A stretch of 64,000 nt of DNA from Dactylorhiza incarnata (lineage: Eukaryota > Streptophyta > Magnoliopsida > Asparagales > Orchidaceae). The notes beneath the pieces were generated by a model. It saw only the letters and a program-made list of their open reading frames with translations. It was not told where the DNA came from and did not search any database. A program made the translations under genes and the position numbers. Shown here piece by piece: positions 33,618-46,196 of the stretch (the first letter of the stretch is position 1; each line of letters opens with the position of its first letter). The stretch spans positions 9,071,001 to 9,135,000 of the forward strand of contig JAWHQI010000028.1 of NCBI GenBank assembly GCA_033032865.1. Direction: 5' to 3'.

Positions 33618-34270
33618 TCATAAGGTATGTAAATGTTATATATTATCATTAAAATATTAAATTATTGGCAATGTTTTAATCTAATATTATTGTTATTTTG
33701 CAGAGTTCATATTCTATATATTGACGCTATTTCATCAATTGGGGTCTTCATATATACCACAACTTATTAAGTAAGACAAATATAACACATTTCTATCTCA
33801 GTTTTTATATTTCTATATTAGTTATTAAATTTGTAGCCACTATTTTGCAGGGGTAATCTATTTTGAGCGGAAGCTTACGGATGGTGACTAAATTTTGAAG
33901 AAATCAGTGTTATGTCACAATATATTCTGAAAATGATGTATTTATGTCACAATATATTTTGCAGGGATCCTTCTATGTTTGTTTTATATTAGTTTTTAAA
34001 TTTGTAGCCACTATTTTGCAGGGATAATATATTTTGAGCGGAAGCTTATGGATGATGACTAAATTTTGAAGAAATTAGTATTATGTCACAATATATTCTG
34101 AAAATGATGTACTTATGTCACATTATATTTTATAGGGATGATTCTATGTTTGTTTTAAAATTTTAAACATTGGGGTATAAATAGCCAGTCGAGGTACAAA
34201 TATAATTTTGAGGGGTACGAATATCCATGAGCTACAAATAGCCATTTATGGTGTACAAATAACATTACCC

Positions 34271-35263
34271 TATTAAATTTCCCTGTTTGCAAGTCCAACT
34301 GCTCGAGGTATTGGCAATAATGGAAATAAAAAAATGTCGTTAATGATTGAAATTTAAAGAATCTAGTGTTAAATATTTTTTATTAAATGAAACTTAAAAT
34401 ATTCATTTCATTTAGGAGTAAAGATCTTAATTTATAAAAATATTTAATTTTAAAAATTTAATTTCATGCTTGCCTTAATTATGAGATTAATTAATTTGAG
34501 AAATTATTTATTCCCGGTCTTATTGATTCGTCAGCAACTAAGTAGTAAGTGTGTGCACGAAACAAAACATACGTACGTGAAAATAAAAATAACTATGTTC
34601 GATGCAAATATGAATAAAAATGAAAGAAATAACAAAAGAGATGCGACTCAAGTTGCATCACTTTATGTGATAATATGGCGTAAGTACCGACTGATCTAAC
34701 ATGCCCTAACAATTAAGGTTCATTACAAAGCATTATTCTGTATTGCTCTTCAGTCTCCAACCAGTTCATCGCGATATCTGGGCTTTTGAACTCTGCACAA
34801 CCGACCCACCACTATAGTTGACGCATACGGTTGCAATCAAAATCAATGCTTCCATCCCTATACGCTACTTCGATCATGAGAATGATTCCCGCAATCGATG
34901 ACACCTCCATGCATCAAGCTTGAAATTTTACATTCCAAATATGGAGGTTAGGGAAAAAATATGTTGTGCCAGTTGGCTAAATTAGAGTCAGTTTATTAAT
35001 GGTGGTAGTTGTTGATTCCCACATTTAAACTACAGGCTATCATTTTTAGCTTATATGAGAGACTTTATTGATTTAATTATTTTTACAGCACCATAATAAC
35101 ATGTTGGTTTTTCTTCAAATTTTGTTTTAGGTCAATTAGAGTCAGTTTGCTAAAACGTAAGTTGCGGCAAAGTTGTGTTTTGAGTCCCCTTGGTTTGTGC
35201 TGAAAGCAATTCATGGAAGTGTTGAATGTATTTTACTAAAACTGCACCAGCATTTCAGAGAAC
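34271..35263. other. Unclassified AT-rich DNA between M2 and J
   Basis: No LTR, TIR or protein motif was recognised. The small ORF at 34466-34699 has no recognisable features. The last five bases AGAAC (35259-35263) are the left target-site duplication of J. Confidence 0.4.
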
Positions 35264-36493
35264 TGTGAAAATTTCTCGGACCTTGTGAGAGCAAGCAGGA
35301 ATAACAACTAGATATACAAGCCAAAGCAACCAGAAACAATCTTAGGCAAACAAACGATCTTTATTGATAGCAAACTTCAATTACAGGGCAAGACATGCTT
35401 TACGAGACATGATTTCGTCAGCACAAAACTCCAAAGAGAAGTACAGAAAAAACTGATAACTGGAGACCGCCCAACCCGCGCGACCTCCCCTGCGATCTCT
35501 GATAGTTGCTAGACCGCAACTCTCTGCCGATCACAGAACACCACCAGACCGCTGCACAGACCGCTCCCTTCTTCCGACCTCCTGATTCTCCCGAACTCCA
35601 GCACCATAACTCCAAGCCGCAGACCGCCCGAACACTTTCAGAGGAAGAGGTGATCGCTGCTGCCCACACTATCCGCAGAAGCTGCACAAGAAGAGTTCAA
35701 TCAGAGACCGCCCGGTCAGAAATAAACAGACCGCAAGAACAAGAGCGAACTCAGCTTACACTCGGTGTGTCTAATTGCTGCTACAGTGGCCTCCTATTTA
35801 TAGGCGTGAGACCTGATCCAGTCACCACCCTATGAGATAGGATCACCACCCCCCAGACCGCGCGACCAGACCGGTCAACCCACGCGATCAGCAACAGTAC
35901 TCCTGCTTCATTTTGGTGAACTCGCCAGCTTTAACATCGACCATGAGAGACCGCTACTCTCACAGCAGATCGCGACTTCAAAGAAGATCGCTAGACCGCC
36001 CGAAGCTATTCACCACCTATGTTCGCACGAGACCGCGAACACAATCAGTTCGCCATCAGATCGCGAACTCCTGTCTGCATGCCGATCTCCTCCTGAGACC
36101 GCGAACAGCAACCAGCTCGCATACCAGTCTCCTCCTGAGACCGCGAACTGAGACCGCGCGACTAAGACCCTTAGTCTGCGAATACCCCCAGAAAGCCCGG
36201 TCAGCTACCAAACCGCATTCCGGAGAGAACCTGGATCAAACTGTGCGGTCACACCAGACCGCCACAGCCTTGAAGAGGACAGCACGCCACGCGGTCACGC
36301 ACAGACCGCGCGGCTCCACCTTCAGCAGACTTTGGACAAGACCAGCGGTCAACCCGGGAGACCGCAGCTAGGCTAGATCAGCCAGACCGCAGATGCAGAC
36401 CGCCAAGTCGTGCGAACTCGCCAGACCGCCCGACCTCCTCCCAGACCGCCCAGGTCCAAAATCCTCCAAACTTCCACTTCAACAATTTCAACA
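35264..36493 (-). repeat. J 3' LTR
   Basis: Minus strand: TGTTGAAATTG at 36493 to TTTTCACA at 35264. A polypurine tract (AAGGGGGAG, complement of 36494-36503) lies directly before it. U3 is full of AGACCGC/GCGGTCT and GCGAACTCGC units between about 35855 and 36470, several as inverted pairs such as AGACCGCGCGGC and GACCGGTC. The TATA box CTATAAATAGG is the complement of 35793-35803, downstream of the repeats. Confidence 0.95.
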
Positions 36494-39400
36494 CTCCCCC
36501 TTGAAGTGGGAAGTTGAAACCAGCCCCAGTAAGCTCCTTAGCCGTGTGAACGACCCCTTTGCCAGCGCCTTTGTGAAGATGTCTGCGACATTGTCCGCAC
36601 TCCGCACATGTTCGACCGAAAGAGACCCCTCCAGCACCTTCTCCCGTATGAAGTGATGCTCGATCTCGATATGCTTGGTCCTCGCATGATAAACTGGATT
36701 GGTTACCAGTTTGAGAGCACTCTCGTTGTCACCGCGTAGCAGAGTCGGCTACCGAACCTCCTTGTGGACGTCTCCTACCAACCTCCTAAGCCAGATGGCT
36801 TCCTGAGCTGCCAAGGCCGAAGCCTTGTATTCCGCTTCCGTGGTAGAGAACGATACGGAATCCTGCTTCTTGCTGCACCATGATATAGCCGTAGGGCCCG
36901 CCATGAAGACGAATCCAGATGTCGACTTTCGATCATCCGAATCACCCCCGTAATCAGCATCCATGTATCCATGCACTTCAAAGCCCGCATCCCTCCTGTA
37001 TAGGAGACCCATGTCCGAGGTCGCCTTGACATACTTCAGAATATTCTTGGCCGCTAGCAGATGAGGTACCCGTGGCTCCGCCATATACCGACTCACCCTG
37101 CCTACTGCATATGCAATATCCGGCCTTGTGATCGTCAGATAGATCAAGCTCCCAACCAGAGCTCGGAACACCAACGAATCTTGCATAATCCTCCCCTCAT
37201 CTTTCAGAAGCTTCATAGACTTCTCCAGAGGTGTGGAAGTGCACTTCCCTTCCTTCATGTCGAATCGCTCCACGATCCGCTCCGCATATCCAGCCTGGGA
37301 CACCAGCACTCCACTTTCCTTCCTCTGCACCTCGAGTCCAAGGAAATGGTGAAGCTCACCTAAGTCCTTCATCTCGAACCTGATAGCCAGCTCGGCCCGT
37401 AGCTGTGCTACTTCCTCCTTCGAGTTCCCCGTCACGATCATATCGTCGACGTATAGCAGCACGATGACTTGAAGCTCCCCGCTCTTCTTGATGAACAAGC
37501 TTGAGTCTGAGTCTGAAGCACAAAACCCACAGAATAGGAGATATTCTGCGATCTTCCCGTACCACGCCCTCGGCGCTTGCTTCAACCCCTACAGGGCCTT
37601 CTTCAGCTTGCAGACATGCTCCAGAAAATCTTCAGACACAAAGCCTGGTGGCTGGACCATGAAGATGTCCTTGTCAATCTCGTCGTACAAGAAGGCGTTC
37701 TTGACGTCGAGCTGCCAAATCTCCCATCCACTGAACGCCGCCAAGGCAATGATGAACCGAACTGAAGTCATTTTTGCCACCGGACTGAAAGTCTCCTCAT
37801 AGTCTTCACCGTATTGCTGCGAGAACCCCCGAGCTACAAGACGAGCCTTATACCGCTCGATACTGCCGTCAGCTTTCTTCTTCAATTTGTAGACCCATTT
37901 GCATGTTACAGGAGTAGTTCCCTTGGGCTTGGGCACAAGAGACCAGGTCTCATTCTTCTCAAGAGCTGCCATCTCTTCTTGCATTGCAACATCCCACTCC
38001 TTCACGCCTTGGGCCTTCTCAAAGCTCGACGGCTCCCTCTCATCCAAGGGACCAGCGAAGAAACATGAGACAAAGCTCACTGCGTTTCCTCCTGTATAGC
38101 GATCAGGGGCAACGATTGCTCGCTTCGACCTCCTCAGCTCCTTCCCCTGAACCACATTATCTCCAGCTGCTTCTTCCCTAGCTCCTCTTCCAGAGGTGCT
38201 AGGAGCATTGCTCCCCCTGCTCCCTGAACCAGAAGCCCCCGTCTCGGAACTAGAAGGAGATGGACCACCTGGTGACACAGGTAGCTCCACCTGAAGATTC
38301 TCCACAGCTTTCTCCGGCACCTCCACTCTGCTCTCTGGTAGCACCACATCAGAAGACCCCTTGTAAGATGTCACCTCATCGAACACGACGTCGCGAGAAA
38401 TAACAAATCTCCGCGTCTCCGGGTCCATGCACTTCCAGCCTTTCTTCCTCTCATCGTATCCCACGAAGACTAGCTTCCTTGCTTTCGCATCTAGCTTCGT
38501 CCGAAGAGCATCTGGAACATGCACGTAGCAGGTGGAACCAAATACCCGAAGGTGAGCCACGCTTGGCTTCTCCTTGAACATCATCTCATGAGGAGTCAAC
38601 ATATTGATGGGACTCAAAGGCATCCGGTTGATGACATAGGCAGCACAAGACATTCCCTCCGCCCAGAAGGACTTTGGCATGCTCTTGGCATGCAGCCAAC
38701 ACTTGCAGGTCTCCGTCAGATGACGGATCTTCCGCTCTGCAACTCCGTTCTGTTGTGGAGTATGAGCACAAGTGAGCTCCCTCCGGATGCCTGCCTTCCT
38801 GCAAAAACTGGAGAACTCAGCAGAGGTGAACTCCCCTCCGTTGTCAGTCCTCAGCTTCTTGATCCGCAGATTCAGCCGACCCTCCACGAGCTCCTTGAAC
38901 TCCACAAACTTGGCAAACGCCTCTGCCTTCTCTTTTAGAAAATAAACCCAGACATATCTGGTGTAATCATCGATCAACACCAGCATATACCTGCTGCCTC
39001 CGAGGCTTGGGGTAGCAGTTGGTCCCATCAAGTCACCGTGGATGCACTCCAACGGCACACTACTCCTCGTCTGCGACTTATCAAACTGCAGTCGATGAGA
39101 CGTGCCGAACTGACATCCCTCATAAACATGACCTTCACCGTAGGAAGATAGATTTGGCAGGCCCTTAACCAGACCTCTCACCGCCATAGCTTTCAGCTTA
39201 TCCATCCCTACGTGCCCCAACCTCTCATGCCATATCACGACATCATTATTCGTCTTCATCTTGTCGACATAAGAACTTGTCGTTGAAACGAACAAGTCTT
39301 TCGCTCTCCTCCCGACATGGACGACCTCGGCCTTCACGACCTCTACATTACGTAGAAATTTCACTTCTGTTGGGCCGAACAGAACGTGATACCCAGCGTA

Positions 39401-39721
39401 AACAGCGTTGGTCACGGAGAAGAGGTTTTTCCTCATACCGGGCACATGATAGACACTCTTCAAGGTTAATGGCCCTCTATCACTGCCCAAGGAAACAACC
39501 TCGACCTTCTCGACTGCATGCACAGTATTATCTGCAGTAATAATAGCATTGTTACCTGTGTAGGGCTCCGCTAAAGAAAGCTTCGACCCATCCCCGGTGA
39601 GGTGATGACCACACCCCGAGTCCACGATCCAGTCCTCCTGATAGTTGATAGGAACCGAGACTCCAATAGAAGCCGACAAGGCTCCTCCCCATCCTCCATC
39701 AATATGACTGGCCGGTGCTTC
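36494..39721 (-). pseudogene. J pol: protease, integrase, RT, RNase H with TAG stops
   Basis: The frame continues that of gag. Order: protease (DWIVDSGCGHHLTG), GAG-pre-integrase (VIWHERLGHVGMDKLKAM), integrase core (D in CIHGDLMGP, D in LRTDNGGEF, E in QQNGVAERKI), reverse transcriptase (CKWVYKLKKKADGSIERYKA, WQLDVKNAFL, LLYVDDMIVTG) and RNase H (SRYMAEP, DADYGGDSDDRKSTSG, SFSTTEAEYKA, then ARTKHIEIEHHFIRE and NVADIFTKAL). In-frame TAG codons lie at 37589-37591, replacing the Tyr of ALYGLKQAP, and at 36749-36751. The pre-integrase zinc motif also departs from consensus (EGCQFGTSHR). The frame ends in TGA overlapping the LTR start. No frameshift was found. Confidence 0.92.
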
Positions 39722-40573
39722 CTACTTCTCAGCAGCATGCCCTGGCTGAGTATTCAGCCTGCAGTCCTTCTTGAAGTGCCCAAACTTCCCGCATTTGTAG
39801 CATTTGAGACCTTCCTTCTTCTTCTTCTCCTCAGCCTTAGGAGGATAGCCCCTCTCCTGCTGTCCAGAAGTTGAAGGCCCATAGCCTCCAGCGGTCTTCT
39901 TCTTCTTATCCCACTTCTTCTTCTTTCCTGAGAAGAGAACCTCGCTATCTCCCCCAGACACGGACACCCCCGCCATCTGCCTTGCCAGACTTTCCTGCGA
40001 TGCTAGCAGATTCTCCAGCTCTATCAAAGACGGCTGATTAGCCCAACCCTGCACCGACGTCACAAAGGCCACATATTCCTTCCGCAGGCCGCAGATGATG
40101 TGCCTCTTCAGCTTCGCCTCAGAAATTGGCTCATCAGGATCCAGTGCTGATATCTCAGCGCAGAGGTTCTTCATCTTCAGAAAGAAATTTGAGATAGAAA
40201 GATCGCCCTGAGCCGACCTTGCCAGCTCATTCTCCAAGAACTGCAGCCTCGCTACATTCTTCTTATTAAACAGCCCATCCAGGGCTCTCCAGATTTCGGC
40301 AGCTGATCCACACCCTAAGATGTGATCAAATAGATCAGGTGAAATGGCACGCTTCAAAGTGAACTCGGCCTTAGCATTGGTCTTTCTCCATGCCCTCACA
40401 GCCGGACCATTGTCACCTGCTTCTGTTGCATTTACCTCTTCAGTCGCATCTCCTCCAACAACCTCCCAGAGGTCCTCCCCTAGAAGATAGTTTTGCATAC
40501 ATGACTTCCACTTCTTAAAGTTAGTCGATGTAAGCATCTCAATCCCAAGACCTCTTGCAAATCCACCTTCCAT
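39722..40573 (-). CDS. J gag
   Basis: A 283-residue copia Gag starts at the ATG at 40573 and ends in TAG at 39722-39724. It contains the N-terminal LTSTNFKKWKSCMQNYLLGEDLWE segment, the UBN2-type core (EIWRALDGLFNKKNVARLQFLENEL, ISNFFLKMKNLCAEIS, HIICGLRKEYVAFVTSV) and a CCHC knuckle CYKCGKFGHFKKDC near residue 261. The TAG is followed in the same frame by pol, so gag-pol was either one ORF that gained a stop or could be linked by readthrough. The complete gag could still make particle protein. Confidence 0.9.
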   Translation of the reverse strand: MEGGFARGLGIEMLTSTNFKKWKSCMQNYLLGEDLWEVVGGDATEEVNATEAGDNGPAVRAWRKTNAKAEFTLKRAISPDLFDHILGCGSAAEIWRALDGLFNKKNVARLQFLENELARSAQGDLSISNFFLKMKNLCAEISALDPDEPISEAKLKRHIICGLRKEYVAFVTSVQGWANQPSLIELENLLASQESLARQMAGVSVSGGDSEVLFSGKKKKWDKKKKTAGGYGPSTSGQQERGYPPKAEEKKKKEGLKCYKCGKFGHFKKDCRLNTQPGHAAEK

Positions 40574-40645
40574 TGTTCTTCCTCTGGTTCCTTCTTCACA
40601 ACGACGATGGCTACTCTAAGTTATTCGCTGCTCTATCCACTCAAA

Positions 40646-40661
40646 CCTCCCTCTGATACCA
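40646..40661 (-). other. J primer binding site (tRNA-iMet type)
   Basis: The minus strand reads TGGTATCAGAGGGAGG directly next to the LTR end CACA at 40662. Confidence 0.88.
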
Positions 40662-41892
40662 TGTGAAAATTTCTCGGACCTTGTGAGAGCAAGCAGGAAT
40701 AACAACTAGAGATACAAGCCAAAGCAACCAGAAACAATCTTAGGCAAACAAACGATCTTTATTGATAGCAAACTTCAATTACAGGGCAAGACATGCTTGA
40801 CGAGACATGATTTCGTCAGCACAAAACTCCAAAGAGAAGTACAGAAAAAACTGATAACTGAAGACCGCCCAACCCGCGCGACCTCCCCTGCGATCTCTGA
40901 TAGTTGCTAGACCGCAACTCTCTGCCGATCACAGAACACCACCAGACCGCTGCACAGACCGCTCCCTTCTTCCGACCTCCTGATTCTCCCGAACTCCAGC
41001 ACCACAACTCCAAGCCGCAGACCGCCTGAACACTTTCAGAGGAAGAGGTGATCGCTGCTGCCCACACTATCCGCAGAAGCTGCACAAGAAGAGTTTAATC
41101 AGAGACCGCCCGGTCAGAAATAAACAGACCGCAAGAACAAGAGCGAACTCAGCTTACACTTGGTGTGTCTAATTGATGCTACAGTGGCCTCCTATTTATA
41201 GGCGTGAGACCTGATCCAATCACCACCCTATGAGATAGGATCACCACCCCCCCAGACCGCGCAACCAGACCGGTCAACCCGCGCGATCAGCAACAGTACT
41301 CCTGCTTCATTTTGGTGAACTCGCCAGCTTCAACATCGACCATGAGAAACCTCTACTCTCACAGCAGATCGCGGCTTCAAAGAAGATCGCCAGACCGCCC
41401 GAAGCTATTCACCACCTGTGTTCGCATGAGACCGCGAACACAGTCAGTTCGCCATCAGATCGCGAACTCCTGTCTGCATGCCGATCTCCTCCTGAGACCG
41501 CGAACAGCAACCAGCTCGCATACCAGTCTCCTCCTGAGACCGCGAACTGAGACCGCGCGACTAAGACCCTTAGTCCGCGAATACCCCCAGAAAGCCCGGT
41601 CAGCTACCAGACCGCATTCCGGAGAGAACCTAGATCAAACTGTGCGGTCACACCAGACCGCCACAGCCTTGAAGAGGACAGCACGCCACGCGGTCACGCA
41701 CAGACCGCGCGGCTCCACCTTCAGCAGACTTTGGACAAGACCAGCGGTCAACCCGGGAGACCGCAACTAGGCTAGATCAGCCAGACCGCAGATGCAGACC
41801 GCCAAGTCTCGCGAACTCGCCAGACCGCCCGACCTCCTCCCAGACCGCCCAGGTCCAAAATCCTCCAAAATTCCACTTCAACAATTTCAACA
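40662..41892 (-). repeat. J 5' LTR
   Basis: This copy has the same ends as the 3' LTR (TGTTGAAATTG at 41892, TTTTCACA at 40662) and the same AGACCGC-rich U3 (about 41255-41870). It differs by one net base in length and by scattered substitutions, for example near 40709, 40799 and 40861. Followed by the TSD AGAAC. Confidence 0.95.
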
Positions 41893-42280
41893 AGAACTGC
41901 TTACCTGAATCGTTGAATGCAATCACTGAAAGCAATTGACTGAACTGCATCTACAACTTTGTGAATTGCTAAATGATTATTTCATTATTGGTTTACTTTA
42001 ATTATATATTATTACCCCAACAATACAATTATATTCCTGATATATTTTCACCAATACAAATCCCATCAGGTTCCTGTTCTTTGCTCTTGTGGTTGCTGAC
42101 TACAACAAATATGTCAATTAGAAACAAAAATAGGAAGGAAATGAATAAAATGTTCTTGAAGAAGTCTCCCATATGGAGGATCAAAATTCTTCAAATCTTG
42201 ATTGTGTATGGATTATTTCTTCACTTCCTTACGTTGTGGGAGTTTCCTTAAACATCTACTTCATCTTTGAGTGTCCCATC
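41893..42280. other. Unclassified DNA between J and A2
   Basis: AT-rich sequence without a recognisable gene. A 92-codon frame at 41973-42251 has no recognised motif. Positions 42276-42280 (CCATC) are the left TSD of A2; the pre-insertion sequence continues at 50256. Confidence 0.4.
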
Positions 42281-43483
42281 TATTGGATCTGTAGGCGCCC
42301 TTAGAGGGGGGGGGGGGGTGAATAAGGGTTTTCAAAAACTTAAGTTATATTTTAAAAAGCTTTGTAATAATGCAAGAATAAAGATAATAAGAAGTCAAGT
42401 AAAATAAAGTAGAGACATGATTTATTAATATCAAATAATGTTTTACAAAAGTTGACTTCTATGACGCTCGAAATCGGTGGCGATGAATAGTAAACTCTTT
42501 TTGTTTTCTATCCCGACTCGCATCCCCACGAACCGGTGGCCCTAGCCTTATCCTCTCCGGATTCAGCCTCAAGCCGCTCTAGCCAACCCTTCCCCGGATG
42601 TGGCCTCGAGCACCCCCTAGACCTAGCCTAGATCTAGTCGCCAACACGAGGCGAGTTTTCCCCTAAGTCCTACCCAGATCTAGTCGCCAACACGAGGCGA
42701 TTTCACTAACCGTTTACAAGAAAAATATGAAATGAAAATAAAATCTCCCTCTTGATGAACTTCTGAAGTTGGAGACGAAGATCCGCTGTAGAGTAAGCGT
42801 TGTAGAAGAGGCCTTCGTTTGGATCCGGCGTGATGAGATTCTCCTTCAAAAGTTTGCAGAACTTTGGTAGGACATCAACTTTCAGCCAATATAGCCTCTG
42901 GAATTCTAGCACCCTATCTCTCTCTGATATCTCTCTGATGTCTGCATGAAACGAGAGGAGAGGAGTCCTTTTTATATCCTCAGCGCTAGCGCCTGCGCTA
43001 GCGCTACCGCCGGCGCTATCCCATATTAGGACACATTCTGCGCGGCAGAATCTTCAATCCGAGGAAACAATTCCCCCTTGCCCACTTTGTTCCTCGCTAT
43101 CGCCTGCGCTATCGGATATCGCCTGGCGCTATATCCTTCTATATGTTCTCCCGGCAATTTCGCTTTGAGCCAATATTTCGTCGAACAGGAATTCGTCGAA
43201 CGCCGCTAAGAGTTCATCGAGCGAAGTTTCGTCGAACGCCATGATGAGAATTTCGTCGAGCGCCGCTAACAGTTCGTCGAACGGCAGCTAGCGCCTGCGC
43301 TAGTAATACCGCCAGCACTAGTAGATGTATTGGATTTGTTGGCTCAACTTTTGGGGCAACCTTCTTATGTAATCCTTGAGTCATGTGGACTTTGTTATCC
43401 TGTACACTTAAACACACAAGATCAAATACACATAGGATTTGTTATTCTCAAACCTAGGAGATGCGGAAGACCATGTTCCAACA
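42281..43483 (-). repeat. A2 3' LTR
   Basis: Minus strand: TGTTGGAACATG at 43483, preceded by the PPT-like ATCAAAATGGGGAG (complement of 43485-43498). The far end reads CCAATA instead of CCAACA, a point change. Palindromes of the GCGCTAGCGC/GATAGCGC type lie at 42981-43020, 43096-43137 and 43289-43325, with TTCGTCGAACG units at about 43165-43285. The TATA box (complement of 42969-42979) directly follows. A G run of about 14 lies at 42305-42318. Confidence 0.92.
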
Positions 43484-46196
43484 AACTCCCCATTTTGATA
43501 ATAACAATTCCATTAATGATAAATCAGAGCATTAATATATAAGCATGAAGAACCATACTTGTGTGTGTGAGAGTGGTGACTTAGGATAATTTTAGCATTT
43601 AGCATTTAGAATTGCTGCCCCTAAATACATGCTCCCCCTAAGTGAATGTTCTCCTAATATGTAAGCTATCATCTTAATTAAGCATTATAGTTTGATAGCA
43701 GATTAATATTTATCATGTTAGTTCTCCCCCATTTGTTATTAGCAAAAGCGGGTAAGGAGACACCACTAAAAAGTTGATAATAAGATAAAGGCATGATCGA
43801 GCTTGTAGAGAAGGAAGTGATAAGGAGTTTTAGAATTATTTTCATTGAAATAGATCAGAGTTTGAGCATCACAATATTGTAATAAATCAGAGTTTGTAGC
43901 ATAACCAAATAGAAGGTAAATGTAAAGTTGCGGAAGACTTAGAAAAATACAAGCAAACATCTTTTGTAAGACATGATAATTCAAAAAATATATAGGAGTT
44001 TAATTTTATAAAGAAGATGTTTTGTAAACATTTTAAAATCAATAATAAATTAACCAAGCATGAAATAATGTTATCAGAAAGATAGTACTACAATGTTATG
44101 TTAATTCATAGTTTCAAAACATACTAAACATTGCAGAAAGCATGCTAGGTTATCTAGTGCATTTCATAAGTAAAGAATAGTATAGAATTAGCATTAGGAT
44201 CCAATACCCATGAGAAGAAGTGTTATGGAAGATAATGATGTGCACAAAAGTGTATTTTTGAGTAGAGTAAACACATGTTTTAATAAAAAATACAAGTAAT
44301 ATGTTAAGTAAGAGCACAATAAAACACAAATAATTTTACTTCCACACACTTCACTGCACACAAAAAAATTGTACAACTACCAAGGTGCTTTGCACACACA
44401 ATGCTCATTAAGACTTATCAGGGTGCAAAGTAGTGCTTGGGGATCACACATTTTATTTTATTTTAATATTGAAACTAGTGATCCGGTGTACTTAAGAATA
44501 AGTGGTTTTTTATTTTAAAAGAAAGATTTGATTTGCACAAAATACTTTACTATTCTTTCCAAGGTGCTCAACCTCACAACGCTTATTAAGACTTATCAGG
44601 AGGTTCAAGTAGTGCTTGGTGGAGTTATCTTTGTCACTTTATTTCATGATTTTTGTTTTGTACAAAGTTCTTCGAATACACTTATTTTGCAAACCAATAG
44701 AATTTATGAAACCATAACCACTTTTCTTAACTTTTAAAAGTGCAAATAAAGGAGTGTAGGTAAGATACTTGTGCAATTTTAATTCATTGTACTAATACAA
44801 AACATACACAAGCATTCTTAGATTAAACACAAATGTAGACAATGCCAAAATAAGTGAGTGAATAATGATCATTATCAAACATAAAACATTTACTCATACT
44901 TAGAGGCATGCTAAGCTTAGTTCTACACAACTTTTAAAAGATACTTGATGCACAAATTAATAGATATAATAAAGCATGATGAAAACAATGTTCAAAGTAG
45001 TTTGAAGAGATAAATTGCAACATTATAGAAGTTCTAAGGAATAGATTAAATCATGCTTGATTCTCATAGGAGAATCCATACAGTTTTTTTTATAGTTTTA
45101 GTGTTTTATATTTTTGTATTTGATTTTATTTTTAAAAAAAACATAAACTTTAAACAAAAAGCAAGACATATTTTTTGTAATTTGGATTTTGTATTTTTTT
45201 TTTTGTATTTGGTTTTTGCATAAAATAATAGACTTTAAACAAAACATTTTTTTGTAATTTTAACTTTTGTATTTTTGTATTTGATTTTTCAAAAATAAAA
45301 TATAATCAGAAGTGCAAAAACAAATAGTACATATAGATTAATATATTTTTAGGATTTTTCAAAATTTTAAAAATACAGAAAAACACATAAGTACGCTAGC
45401 GCCGATGTTAGCACTAGCGCGGGAAATAGTACACGATTTTTTATGATTTTGAAATTTTAATTGTTGATCTTGATTAAGTGTCCCAATAGTAGTTTCATGC
45501 TGAAATTTCAGAATTTTAGAAGATGTTTTCGATGGTTAACAAGTACAAAATTGCATTTGTGAATGTGCTTTACCTTGAAATATTTAGGACACCTAACTCA
45601 AGTCGTAATAAATGAAATATTGCATCACTAAGCGGTACAAAAAGTGGAGAATAAATTTAGGAATATTATAGATTTTGTTTTCTTACAAAATTAGAAAGGT
45701 GCGATATCGCCTGCGCTAGTGATAGCGCTGGCGCTATCGAGCCTTTATTTAGATCCCCTTTACTATTTTATTTCTGCCATTCCATAGACTCTCTCCCGAA
45801 AAACCCTAGAAGACGACCAAGCCCACGCGTAGATCTGAGGTAAATCTTCATCATTTCTTATGATTTTTGTTTTAAAACTTGATTTTGATGTTAGAGATGA
45901 AGATATTTGAGGTTTTTAGGTGGTTTTAGAAGCTAGATCTTCAATGGATGATTCTTTTCTTCAAAAACAATTTTATGAGGATTTTGGTTTTGATTTTGGT
46001 TTAGATTATGTGGGTTTCTTGGATTTAGTAAGTTATTATTTTAAAATGTGTTATTTTAGGGAAATGTTTACTATTTTTAGAGCAGTGGATTAGTGCATGC
46101 GCTACTGTAGGCGTTATTGATAACGTTGGGCGCTATTGATAGCACTGGCGCTATTGAATGTTGCTCAGTTTTAATTTTTTTCTTGTAATGTGATAG
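43484..46196 (-). other. A2 3' internal region, AT-rich, with repeats and PPT-like tracts
   Basis: No sense coding sequence is seen where pol would be expected. PPT-like purine runs on the minus strand are at about 43485-43498, 43631-43640 and 43722-43733. Two copies of a unit with CTTATTAAGACTTATCAGG and GTAGTGCTTGG lie at 44380-44442 and 44559-44619. GCTAGCGC-type palindromes, like those of the LTR, appear at 45395-45420, 45703-45738 and 46092-46155. The end of this region is the probable promoter and 5' UTR of the antisense ORF, with a GT..AG intron candidate at 45840-46196. Confidence 0.65.

Larger units (their letters stand above)
31246..34270 (+). mobile_element. M2: second MULE of the same OTU-bearing lineage
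   Basis: TIRs are GGGTGGTGTTATTTGTACACC (31246-31266) and a matching complement with two differences at 34250-34270. The flanks TATTTAAAT (31237-31245) and TATTAAATT (34271-34279) are similar but offset by one base. The element starts nine bases after M1 ends. It holds a GC-rich leader (about 31340-31620), a FAR1-MULE ORF (32383-33366) and the tail of an OTU domain. Two imperfect repeats with TTTTGAGCGGAAGCTTA lie at about 33862 and 34035. Confidence 0.8.
35264..41892 (-). mobile_element. J: full-length Ty1/copia retrotransposon
   Basis: A complete minus-strand copia element of 6,629 bp: 5' LTR 40662-41892, PBS 40646-40661, gag-pol 36494-40573 and 3' LTR 35264-36493. The TSD AGAAC is present on both sides (35259-35263 and 41893-41897). 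LTRs of 1,230 and 1,231 bp differ at a moderate number of positions, so it is older than B. Gag, integrase, reverse transcriptase and RNase H lie in a single frame interrupted only by three TAG codons. Confidence 0.95.

Noticed and set aside
35506..36371. ORFs in the J LTRs such as 35913-36371 and 41312-41770
   Set aside because: They are translations of the AGACCGC repeat region in both LTRs and have low-complexity Arg/Thr/Ser content; not genes.
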